Assembly: GCA_947089425.1 (NCBI GenBank)
Contig: CAMUKG010000001.1
Location: 186,001 to 250,000 of the forward strand
Length of the DNA: 64,000 nucleotides
DNA from: an uncultured Clostridia bacterium
GTDB lineage: Bacteria; Bacillota; Clostridia; Christensenellales; Pumilibacteraceae
Reading direction: 5' to 3'
Shown here: positions 17,617-24,131 of the stretch, one piece after another
Position numbering within the stretch: the stretch's first letter is position 1
Layout of the letters: the number at the start of each line of letters is the position of its first letter
Program-made: the position numbers and the translations under genes
Notes under the pieces: generated by a model
Told to the model about the DNA's origin: nothing
Seen by the model: only the letters and a program-made list of their open reading frames with translations
Database searches by the model: none

Positions 17617-18498
17617 TTATTGTCGTGTTCTACGCTTTCTCCCGACGTTTTCTTTTTTGCTCATAAGCTTTTTCTTCACTTTGTTAACAACGAAAAACAG
17701 TATTATAACTACCGCGAAGATAGCAAGCCACACGGGGATTCCCCATCCGTGAAACGGTATAATGGTACCGCTTCCGAAATAGCACATAAACGCTATCATA
17801 ACGGGACGGGTGAGCGTTATAGTGGTAAAAAAATACTTAAAACTCATAGTTGTTATTCCAGCGACAAGACAGATTATATCGTCGGGGAAAAACGGAAATA
17901 GCATCATAACCGCAAATAAAAATTTACCTTTTTCATTTAACAACTCCGAAAATTTATCGGTCTTTTCTTCGCCTATTACCCAAACCGCCAACTTCCGACC
18001 GAAAATTTTTCCTAACAAAAACGTTATAACCGAACCCGCCAAAGTGCCGACCGTCATAAAAATAAATGCGTAAGTCGGTCCGTACAGCACTGTTCCGAGC
18101 AACGCTATTATTGCCGACGGAATAGGCAAAAAGATTACCTCGAAAATAACCAACCCGATATATACCAAAATTCCCCATTGCTTAGTGCTTCGAACAAACG
18201 TTAACAATGCATCCATGTCTTTAAATTTGTAAAGCCAACCTGACGCATCCAAAGCAACATAACATAAAAGCAGCAATGCGGCAAAAATAGAAGTTAAAAT
18301 AAAAAATTTATAAATCGTTTCGTGAGCTTTCTCGTTAATGCTCGGAACGGTAACGCCCAACGATGCGAATAAAACTATTGCGCACAGTAGCACCACTCGC
18401 GGTAAATCTTTAAAATAAACGCACGACAAAGCAAGCATGCCGAGATTCAGCAGCGTTACCAAAACTTTCGCTACGGTAATTTTAGACAGCTTTGTCAT
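17617..18498 (-). CDS. TVP38/TMEM64 (DedA-like, SNARE-associated) membrane protein
   Basis: This polytopic membrane protein belongs to the VTT/DedA superfamily, which has been linked to lipid scrambling and envelope homeostasis. Two or more N-terminal helices precede the conserved domain. In it, the re-entrant segments contain FLPIPSAIIALLGTVLYG, the GTLAGSVITFLLGKIFGRK stretch and FPFFPDDIICLVAGITTM. The C-terminus is strongly basic (KVKKKLMSKKENVGRKRR). I use the ATG at 18498; an upstream TTG at 18519 is in frame but lies only 2 bases from an AAAAGG site. It is downstream of the broken sirtuin gene and may share its transcript. Confidence 0.87.
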   Translation of the reverse strand: MTKLSKITVAKVLVTLLNLGMLALSCVYFKDLPRVVLLCAIVLFASLGVTVPSINEKAHETIYKFFILTSIFAALLLLCYVALDASGWLYKFKDMDALLTFVRSTKQWGILVYIGLVIFEVIFLPIPSAIIALLGTVLYGPTYAFIFMTVGTLAGSVITFLLGKIFGRKLAVWVIGEEKTDKFSELLNEKGKFLFAVMMLFPFFPDDIICLVAGITTMSFKYFFTTITLTRPVMIAFMCYFGSGTIIPFHGWGIPVWLAIFAVVIILFFVVNKVKKKLMSKKENVGRKRRTRQ

Positions 18499-18555
18499 AT
18501 TTACAGTATATGAGTTCAAAGCCTTTTATATTATAAATTAAAGTTTTTTAATCAA

Positions 18556-19267
18556 TTAAGGATATTTTATTATTCCGGGCGAATTATACCCCACTCCGAG
18601 CTCAATAAATATCGTCGGCAAATTTTTATGCTCCTCGATAAAATCTTTATATCGCAAATAAGCTTGTTCCCATCCTTCGTCTTGCACAAATTTACTATCC
18701 GAACGTAAGTTCATTGTCATAGGTTTTCCGCATACAGGACAACGAGGAACTAATTCGGAAGGTATTTTCATGTTTTTCTGTTCCGCAACCATTGTACGAA
18801 TTTGAAGTTCATTGTCGTAAGTGTTGCTGTGACAAGGAATGGAACATTGAAATAGTCCGTAATCGCCCTGAGTATAAAAAAGCTTTTGCTTATCAAACCC
18901 GAATTTTTGAAAACAATGGGCTACGTTTGTCGTGATTACAAAATAATCTTTATCTTTTACGCACGCATATAGTTCTTTATAGCCGATAGCGGAGCGTTTG
19001 TGTACCTCGACCAGTACGCCCAAAATTCTTCAAGCGTGAATACTGATAAAACCCACCCGAATACATATCGTGAAAATCGTATTTTTTTTCGAAATCGCCT
19101 AAATTTTCATTAAATCGCTCGCCCGAATAGTCAAAGCCCGCCGACGAAGATAATCCCGCGCCCGCTCCTATTACAACTGTGGGAACTTCGGACAACAGCC
19201 GCTTAATTTTTGTAATTTGCTCGCAATAATTTTTCATAAATTTCATAATCAACATCCTTAAAAACAT
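18556..19267 (-). pseudogene. Broken SirTM-class sirtuin (protein ADP-ribosyltransferase), frameshifted and truncated
   Basis: Macrodomain-linked (class M) sirtuins ADP-ribosylate a carrier protein, and the neighbouring macrodomain enzyme reverses this. Three reading frames together give one such protein. The first (19267 to about 19040) has the NAD-binding GAGAGLSSSAGFDYSGERF and DMYSGGFY. A short middle segment in another frame reads FTLEEFWAYWSR (about 19039-19004). The third (about 18990 to 18556) reads KDKDYFVITTNV to GVGYNSPGIIKYP. Two frame changes therefore lie near 19040 and 19000. The protein also stops at GIIKYP, about 50 residues before the family's usual end, and the TTNVDH motif has become TTNVAH. 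Several independent lesions favour a pseudogene over a sequencing error. It begins 6 bases after the macrodomain gene. Confidence 0.85.
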
Positions 19268-19273
19268 TAAAAA

Positions 19274-19984
19274 TTATTTTGATTTTACTTTTAGAGTTTT
19301 TTTAAATTCCGTAACGGTTTGAACGGCAAGTTCTGCCGCGCGCAAATTGGGAAACTTAAATTCTCCCGTCGATATGCAACAAAAAGCTATGCTTTTTATG
19401 TCGCGTTTTTCCGCAATTGCAAGACACGAGCAATAACAGCTAATCAAAACCTCTTCATCGTTTAACGTTAAATTGCCGTTTACTGTCGGTCCTACGGTAT
19501 GCAAAATATAGTTGCATGGCAAATTATAAACCGATGTAATTTTTGCTCTGCCCGCCTCTTCGTCATGCCCTTGCGCTTTCATGATTTCGTAACATTCGGA
19601 GCACAGTTGAACCCCCGCGAAAGTATGCATTGCGTTATCGATACAGTTATGATTCGGACAAAAACAGCCGAGCATCTTGCAATTAGCCGCATTAACTATA
19701 CAATCGCATTTCAACGTTATTATATCGCCTTGCCACAAAAACACATCTGAATTTTTAGGTGCTAAATTCGAAAATTCCGTTATTCCTTTATCGTTTAGTT
19801 CCGTTTTTAAATAAGCATTTTGGACATTCAAGAATTCTTTTCCCCGCTTTACTCGGCAGGCGTATATTAAACAGTGCTCGCAATAATTTTTTTTGAGCGG
19901 ACTCGTCGGGGGGAATTTCATACCTTGACGTTCGATTCCTGTAAAATATTTTATTAAAAAAATTCTTCTATCCGATTGAGTCAT
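19274..19984 (-). CDS. Zinc-containing macrodomain protein-ADP-ribose hydrolase (SirTM-linked)
   Basis: This enzyme is predicted to remove ADP-ribose from proteins modified by a SirTM sirtuin. The Zn-macro signature is present: DCIVNAANCKMLGCFCPNHN, with Cys and His ligands, followed by CIDNAMHTFAGVQL. The phosphate-binding loops are YILHTVGPTVNG and CISTGEFKFPNL. The 236 residues include the roughly 75-residue N-terminal helical extension typical of the group. A good AAAGGAA site precedes the ATG. The sirtuin partner directly downstream is broken, so this hydrolase is either a remnant of the module, acts on another ADP-ribosylation, or protects against foreign ADP-ribosyltransferases. Confidence 0.93.
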   Translation of the reverse strand: MTQSDRRIFLIKYFTGIERQGMKFPPTSPLKKNYCEHCLIYACRVKRGKEFLNVQNAYLKTELNDKGITEFSNLAPKNSDVFLWQGDIITLKCDCIVNAANCKMLGCFCPNHNCIDNAMHTFAGVQLCSECYEIMKAQGHDEEAGRAKITSVYNLPCNYILHTVGPTVNGNLTLNDEEVLISCYCSCLAIAEKRDIKSIAFCCISTGEFKFPNLRAAELAVQTVTEFKKTLKVKSK

Positions 19985-20003
19985 ATTAAATTCCTTTTAA
20001 ACC

Positions 20004-20036
20004 AAAAGCGTAATCGATATATCCGACTACGCTTTT
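20004..20036 (-). terminator. Terminator between the MBL-like and macrodomain genes
   Basis: A 13-14 base-pair stem (AAAAGCGTAGTCG against its complement, one G-T pair, 5-base loop) spans 20004-20036. The 3' arm ends in T-rich sequence on both strands, so it can work bidirectionally. It separates the MBL-like transcript from the macrodomain gene, which begins 20 bases later. Confidence 0.75.
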
Positions 20037-20052
20037 GATTTAATAGTGTTTT

Positions 20053-20844
20053 TTACTTAAAAAACATAGCGGAAGTCATATCCAAATAATTTTCTCCGCC
20101 ATACTCGGGAAAAGCTTTTTTTGCTTTCGCTTTAAAATCGTTTGCGTTCTCGCTATTTTCCGCAAGCTCTTTCAGTCGTTTCAAATAATCTATTTTTGTT
20201 TGTGCGTCTTTTAAATCTTCGGGCGTATAATGCGACGTAAGAATTAACGAATAGCCTTTCGCAATATAGTCTTTAAGCTGATTTACAATCGCATCGGCGT
20301 GTTGGGCGCCCGCCACTATTGAATGACAGTCATGTCCCAACATGTGAGTATAAACCGCATTTAGTTCCGGAATCGCAATATCGAAAGCCTCTTCCGTTTG
20401 TTTAATTTCAAAATCTATTCCACCGAGCGTAATTTTACCATCTTCGATTATGTCGGTTATTTTATGAATCGAACTGTCGAAAAGGTTCCCGAATGTGGCG
20501 GTAAAATTATCTATCAATGCCTTTCCACCGCCGACTTGCGAATATTCCTTAGCGTTTTGCGTGGCATACTTCGGAATTTGCGGCAAAAAGCTTGCACCCG
20601 CGCCATGATACGCCACCAACATTCCCACTACGTTCATTTTTTTGACATACTTATTCAATGCGGCGATATTGTCTAAAAAACACGGCGGTTCTATTACAAC
20701 CGCGTTATCGTTCTTTTCCACAATAAAAACTTCGTCGCTTAAAAAGTCGTCGGTTTTATAAGCATGTAACTTAATCGCACCGCAACCGTAAACGTGCACT
20801 TCGCCTTTTTCAAGCTTAACAGTAGAATAATTGTTCTTGTCCAT
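20053..20844 (-). CDS. Metallo-beta-lactamase-fold-like protein with degenerate metal site
   Basis: The overall pattern is MBL-like: an N-terminal strand pair with VFIVEKNDNAVVIEPP, a helix then VVGMLVAYHGAGAS, later strands DGKITLGGIDFEIKQTEE, VYTHMLGHDCHS and LILTSHYTPEDL. The canonical HxHxDH motif is reduced to AYHGAG, so a conventional two-zinc hydrolase site is not visible. Function is unknown. GGAGG precedes the ATG. It is transcribed divergently from an HxlR repressor gene with well-formed promoters on both sides, the usual arrangement for an HxlR target responding to a small electrophile or redox signal; that role is inference. Confidence 0.75.
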   Translation of the reverse strand: MDKNNYSTVKLEKGEVHVYGCGAIKLHAYKTDDFLSDEVFIVEKNDNAVVIEPPCFLDNIAALNKYVKKMNVVGMLVAYHGAGASFLPQIPKYATQNAKEYSQVGGGKALIDNFTATFGNLFDSSIHKITDIIEDGKITLGGIDFEIKQTEEAFDIAIPELNAVYTHMLGHDCHSIVAGAQHADAIVNQLKDYIAKGYSLILTSHYTPEDLKDAQTKIDYLKRLKELAENSENANDFKAKAKKAFPEYGGENYLDMTSAMFFK

Positions 20845-20871
20845 TTTTACCTCCGAAAATAGTTGTTTCTA

Positions 20872-20890
20872 GTAATCTTTCTTCGATTAC
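20872..20890. promoter_or_regulatory. Possible HxlR operator in the divergent intergenic region
   Basis: GTAATC (20872-20877) and GATTAC (20885-20890) form an exact inverted repeat with a 7-base spacer. It lies just downstream of the -10 box of the MBL-like gene, about at the transcription start. Assignment to HxlR rests on position only. Confidence 0.4.
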
Positions 20891-20896
20891 AAACAG

Positions 20897-20925
20897 AGTA
20901 TAACAAACTATAAATTTTAAGACAA
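20897..20925 (-). promoter_or_regulatory. Promoter of the MBL-like gene
   Basis: On the minus strand, TTGTCT (20920-20925) and TATACT (20897-20902) are separated by 17 bases. This leaves a leader of about 45 bases before the ATG at 20844. Confidence 0.65.
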
Positions 20926-20984
20926 GAACGTTACAAATCTATTATCAGATAATAAAAAGGTAACTTAGTCCCCTTTTTAAACTA

Positions 20985-21013
20985 TTGACTTTATGCAAAT
21001 ATTTTGCTATAAT
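20985..21013 (+). promoter_or_regulatory. Promoter of the HxlR gene
   Basis: TTGACT (20985-20990) and TATAAT (21008-21013) are separated by 17 bases. The leader to the HxlR ATG is about 63 bases. Confidence 0.8.
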
Positions 21014-21082
21014 ACACTCGCAAAAATATAATTCGGTATTAGCATGTAGCGAAAAATTTTATTAAGAAGGTTAAATAAACGA

Positions 21083-21409
21083 ATGTTGACAAAAGAAGAA
21101 CTTCCCGAATGCCCCGTAGCCACCACAGTGCAACTAATCGGCAACAAATGGAAATTGCTTATCATACGTAACCTCTTAAACGCACCGCAACGTTTTACCG
21201 AGTTTTTCAAAACAATTCCGGGAATAAGCAAAAAAGTGCTAACCGATAATTTGCGCTCGCTGGAAGAAAACGGATTGATAGAACGCGAAATCTTTGCCGA
21301 AGTGCCGCCGCGCGTAGTCTATTCGCTAAGCGAACTCGGCAAAACATTGCGCCCTATTTTAGACGCAATGATGGATTGGGGTTCAGATTATAAAAGCAAT
21401 TTTTTGTAA
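21083..21409 (+). CDS. HxlR-family winged-helix transcriptional regulator
   Basis: HxlR/YodB-type regulators are small dimeric winged-helix proteins that often sense quinones, aldehydes or thiol stress. The family signature is complete: CPVATTVQLIGNKWKLLIIRNLL at residues 9-31, RFTEFFKTIPGISKKVLTDNLRSLEENGLI, and a wing with PPRVVYSLSELGKTLRPIL. The N-terminal Cys9, before the first helix, is the position used for redox sensing in the family. At 108 residues it has the normal length. The AAGAAGG site lies 12 bases before the ATG, slightly far. It is divergent from the MBL-like gene, its likely target. Confidence 0.92.
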   Translation: MLTKEELPECPVATTVQLIGNKWKLLIIRNLLNAPQRFTEFFKTIPGISKKVLTDNLRSLEENGLIEREIFAEVPPRVVYSLSELGKTLRPILDAMMDWGSDYKSNFL

Positions 21410-21419
21410 TCCCAAAACG

Positions 21420-21451
21420 AATAAAAATAAAACACACCGACAATCGATGTG
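21420..21451 (-). terminator. Terminator after tRNA-Trp
   Basis: On the minus strand, a stem of eight positions with one mismatch and a 3-base loop (21433-21451) follows the tRNA and is followed by TTTTATTTTTATT (21420-21432). Confidence 0.75.
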
Positions 21452-21458
21452 CTTTGTT

Positions 21459-21533
21459 TGGCAGGGGAGACGCGATTCGAACACGCAACCTACGGTTTTG
21501 GAGACCGCTACTCTACCATTGAGCCACTCCCCT
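21459..21533 (-). tRNA. tRNA-Trp (anticodon CCA)
   Basis: The minus-strand sequence folds as a standard tRNA. The seven-pair acceptor stem is AGGGGAG/CTCCCCT, the discriminator is G and the CCA end is encoded. The D-arm contains GCTCAATGGTAGAG, the anticodon loop CTCCAAA gives anticodon CCA, and the T-arm has GTTCGAATC. It is a single gene with its own promoter and terminator, between the HxlR gene and proC, which lie on the opposite strand. Confidence 0.96.
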
Positions 21534-21545
21534 AAGAGTTCTTAT

Positions 21546-21574
21546 ATTATAAACAAAATTTGCAAATTAGTCAA
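21546..21574 (-). promoter_or_regulatory. Promoter of tRNA-Trp
   Basis: On the minus strand, TTGACT (21569-21574) and a perfect TATAAT (21546-21551) are 17 bases apart, about 12 bases before the mature tRNA 5' end. Confidence 0.8.
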
Positions 21575-21591
21575 TTAAAATAAGGAGTATT

Positions 21592-22407
21592 ATGAAAAAT
21601 TCTAATTTGGCTGTAATCGGTTACGGCAACATGGCTCAGGCAATAGTGCGGGCTCTGTACTCGCCTAACACGCTAAAAAAACTCAACGAAAAAAACATAA
21701 GTTTAAATATAACCGTATCCGATAGCGACGAAACAAAGCTGACTCATTGCGAATTAAACGTTAAAAAAACTACCGACAACGCTCTTGCGGTATCTAATGC
21801 CGATTTTGTACTGTTGGCAGTTAAACCGCAAACGGCACCTTCCCTACTTGAAAATTTGAAGCTAAACGATAAAACGATAATTTCTATTATGGCGGGAATA
21901 TCAATTGCCACACTTAAAAAACTAACTCACAGCACTAAAATAGTGCGCGTTATGCCGAATTTGAACGCTCGCGTTTTCTCGTCTTACAACGCATATGTTT
22001 GCAACGAAATAACGAGCGACGAAAAAGCATTCGTCTCTCTCCTACTCGATTCCTTCGGAACTTCCGCCGAAGTGAAAGAAGAAAAACTCGACGCCATAAC
22101 GGGACTTACGGGAAGCTCGCCCGCATTCGTTTTTATGATGCTCAAAGCGTTTGCCGACGAAGCCGTAAATTGCGGATTCTCTCCGTCGGAAGCGCGTAAT
22201 ATGGCGATTGCCGCAGTAGCGGGAAGCGCTAAACTCGTTGAAGAATCAACTGCCGAACTTAACTCTTTAATAGATTCCGTTTGCAGTAAAGGCGGCACTA
22301 CGATAGAAGGCGTAAAATATCTTTGCGAAAATAATTTTGAAAACATAGTTAAAACAGCCGTAGAAAAATCAATTAACCGCTCAAAGGAGCTTAGTGGCAA
22401 TAAATGA
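21592..22407 (+). CDS. proC: Pyrroline-5-carboxylate reductase
   Basis: ProC reduces 1-pyrroline-5-carboxylate to proline with NAD(P)H, the last step of proline synthesis, in the cytosol. The Rossmann nucleotide-binding motif is [11 protein letters not shown] at residues 7-17, followed by [11 protein letters not shown] and [12 protein letters not shown]. The C-terminal helical domain has [23 protein letters not shown] and the conserved [11 protein letters not shown]. The 271-residue length is typical. AAGGAG precedes the ATG. Its TGA overlaps the rnhA ATG by 4 bases. Confidence 0.96.
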   Translation: MKNSNLAVIGYGNMAQAIVRALYSPNTLKKLNEKNISLNITVSDSDETKLTHCELNVKKTTDNALAVSNADFVLLAVKPQTAPSLLENLKLNDKTIISIMAGISIATLKKLTHSTKIVRVMPNLNARVFSSYNAYVCNEITSDEKAFVSLLLDSFGTSAEVKEEKLDAITGLTGSSPAFVFMMLKAFADEAVNCGFSPSEARNMAIAAVAGSAKLVEESTAELNSLIDSVCSKGGTTIEGVKYLCENNFENIVKTAVEKSINRSKELSGNK

Positions 22408-22841
22408 AAAAAGTAACTATTTACACTGACGGAGCATGTAGCGGCAATCCCGGCGCGGGCGGCTGGGCGGCCATTCTCATGTATAACGGCTACGAAAAAG
22501 AAATCTCAGGCTACATGAAAGAAACCACCAACAACCGAATGGAGCTCTTCGCGATAATACAGGGATTGGCTTCGCTTAAAGAATCTTGCGAGGTGGAAGT
22601 TTATAGCGATTCCGCTTACGCCATAGACGCCATAAACAAAGGTTGGCTCGAAAACTGGAAAAGGGCTAATTGGAAAACAGCCGACAAAAAAGAAGTGAAA
22701 AATCGCGATTTATGGAACGATTTAAGCATAAAAATAAGTCGCCATAACGTTACCTTTATAAAGGTTAAAGGTCATAGCGACAACGAATACAATAACCGTT
22801 GCGACAAACTCGCAAGAGAACAAATCAAAACCAACAACTAA
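22404..22841 (+). CDS. rnhA: Ribonuclease HI
   Basis: RNase HI cuts the RNA strand of RNA-DNA hybrids. The four catalytic carboxylates are present: D9 ([11 protein letters not shown]), E47 (NNRMEL), D69 (YSDSAY) and D134 (NRCDKLA), with H124 in the flexible loop ([11 protein letters not shown]). The basic protrusion ([12 protein letters not shown]), used for substrate binding, shows this is the type I rather than the HII enzyme. It has 145 residues. It is translationally coupled to proC through an ATGA overlap. Confidence 0.97.
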   Translation: MKKVTIYTDGACSGNPGAGGWAAILMYNGYEKEISGYMKETTNNRMELFAIIQGLASLKESCEVEVYSDSAYAIDAINKGWLENWKRANWKTADKKEVKNRDLWNDLSIKISRHNVTFIKVKGHSDNEYNNRCDKLAREQIKTNN

Positions 22842-22875
22842 TTATTGCGCCGTAAAAGGTATTTAACAATTTTTT

Positions 22876-23154
22876 TCAACTATCCTTTTTTATAGCTATA
22901 GCGGTGGAAATTATCGCAAAAAGCAAATGAACGGGACCGAGCGCTATGCTTAAAACCAAAAATAAAACAGTTCCCCCGCAGCCTCTGAATCTTGAAAAAA
23001 AGTCAAGCAAAAAGGTGCCTATCGACATTGCCGCGCTTGCCGCTCCCCAAATAACCCAAGACTTCCAACCCCAATGAGTTATAACATAAATCAAGCCCGC
23101 CACAAATACGGCAAGGGCTATAACTATCCATATTATTCTAAAAATCTTTTTCAT
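22876..23154 (-). CDS. Small hypothetical membrane protein
   Basis: I do not recognise this 92-residue protein. It has about three predicted membrane helices (residues 6-24, 34-53 and 61-84), a basic N-terminus and a GCGG turn before the last helix; the C-terminus is lysine-rich. It has an AGGAG site and a promoter of its own, so it is probably expressed as a single gene. It is convergent with rnhA. Confidence 0.7.
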   Translation of the reverse strand: MKKIFRIIWIVIALAVFVAGLIYVITHWGWKSWVIWGAASAAMSIGTFLLDFFSRFRGCGGTVLFLVLSIALGPVHLLFAIISTAIAIKKDS

Positions 23155-23186
23155 ATCGTAGCTCCTCTGTTAATCTTCCCATAAAT

Positions 23187-23216
23187 AATATATCATTTGC
23201 ACAAGACCCGTGTCAA
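23187..23216 (-). promoter_or_regulatory. Promoter of the small membrane protein gene
   Basis: On the minus strand, TTGACA (23211-23216) and TATATT (23187-23192) are separated by 18 bases, about 33 bases before the ATG. Confidence 0.65.
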
Positions 23217-23301
23217 ATAAAAAGTATTATTATGTTAAAAGTCTGACAGTTCAATTACGTTCTTCATTAAGTAAAAGTAGGTGCAGGAGGAGGCTGCATC
23301 T

Positions 23302-23529
23302 ATGAAAAACTTAGAATTCGAGTTTAATTTCACTCAAAGGCTTACCGAACTTATGAAAGAAAACGAGCTGACTCAGCGCCAACTCGAACTTGAAACAGGG
23401 ATTCCGAATCAAACTATTTCCGCATATCTGTCAGGCAAACGTTGCCCGTCGGCAATAATGCTCGGAAAACTTGCAAAATATTTTGAAGTATCGGCAGATT
23501 ATTTACTCGGTTTATCCGAATTTTACTGA
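23302..23529 (+). CDS. XRE-family helix-turn-helix regulator
   Basis: This 75-residue protein is almost entirely one Cro/C1-type helix-turn-helix: LTELMKENELTQRQLELETGIPNQTISAYLSGKRCPSAIMLGKLAKYFEVSADYLLG. The recognition helix is around NQTISAYL. The start is the ATG at 23302, with AGGAGGAGG 8 bases upstream; an earlier in-frame GTG at 23281 would put that site inside the coding sequence. Small solitary XRE regulators of this kind are common in Clostridia; the target is unknown. It is convergent with a Spo0A-C-like gene. Confidence 0.88.
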   Translation: MKNLEFEFNFTQRLTELMKENELTQRQLELETGIPNQTISAYLSGKRCPSAIMLGKLAKYFEVSADYLLGLSEFY

Positions 23530-23564
23530 ATTTTTTTAACGCTTAAAAGCCGCGACTAAAATAA

Positions 23565-23933
23565 TCAAACGATTTTCAAATCGTCAAATTGATAAAACGA
23601 ATCCAAATATTCGACTATATACATTATAAAATCGGTTAATGTAGGCGATTTGGTGATAACGTAAGCATTGAATAAATCGTTAATGCCCGATAGCTTATTC
23701 GAATTATACGCTTTTTCAATAGAAAACCGCATACTACGCTCCACCGATGCGGCAGTAGCGTTATTTTCAACGCCGAGCTGTTCGCATAAACGTAGCATAG
23801 TTACGTCGCCCGGTCTTTTTTCGAGTTTAATCATTATCGCGGAAGTAAGGTATCTATAACCGTTACTTTTTGGTGCAATCCCCAAACTGATTAGCAACCG
23901 CTGAACCGTCATTCTTGTCACTTGTTTTTCCAT
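23565..23933 (-). CDS. Stand-alone Spo0A C-terminal (DNA-binding) domain protein
   Basis: The 122 residues align along their length with the effector domain of Spo0A, the sporulation master regulator. LLISLGIAPKSNGYRYLTSAI matches the first two helices, ATAASVERSMRFSIEKAY matches the recognition helix (ASRVERAIRHAIE in Bacillus, from memory), and GINDLFNAYVITKSPTLTDFIMYIVEYL matches the C-terminal end. There is no phosphoacceptor receiver domain, so it cannot be controlled by the phosphorelay in the normal way. It may compete with Spo0A at its sites or act constitutively. An AGGAG site lies upstream, and a wide dyad (AGGTAAA/TTTACCT, 23988-24021) precedes a TTACAA-N18-TAAAAT promoter-like sequence. 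Confidence 0.85.
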   Translation of the reverse strand: MEKQVTRMTVQRLLISLGIAPKSNGYRYLTSAIMIKLEKRPGDVTMLRLCEQLGVENNATAASVERSMRFSIEKAYNSNKLSGINDLFNAYVITKSPTLTDFIMYIVEYLDSFYQFDDLKIV

Positions 23934-24131
23934 ATAGCAATTCTCCTAAGTTTTATTTTATAAATATTTTAACAAATTTTGTAACTTAGGTAAACGATTT
24001 CGATATAAGTATTTTTTACCTTATTTTCGCGGTTTTATATGCTATTCTGCTTTTTTCTTCCGTTTTCTTCGCTATTAAAAAGCCATGCATATAAATCGCA
24101 ATACTCATCGACGGGATTTCCGAACACCAAT

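Noticed and set aside
18977..19267. A separate 96-residue gene in the sirtuin region
   Set aside because: Its first 75 residues are the N-terminal part of the SirTM protein whose remainder continues in other frames, so it is one broken gene.
21459..21533. tRNA-Trp as an integration site
   Set aside because: No duplicate of its 3' end or recombinase is seen in the flanking sequence.
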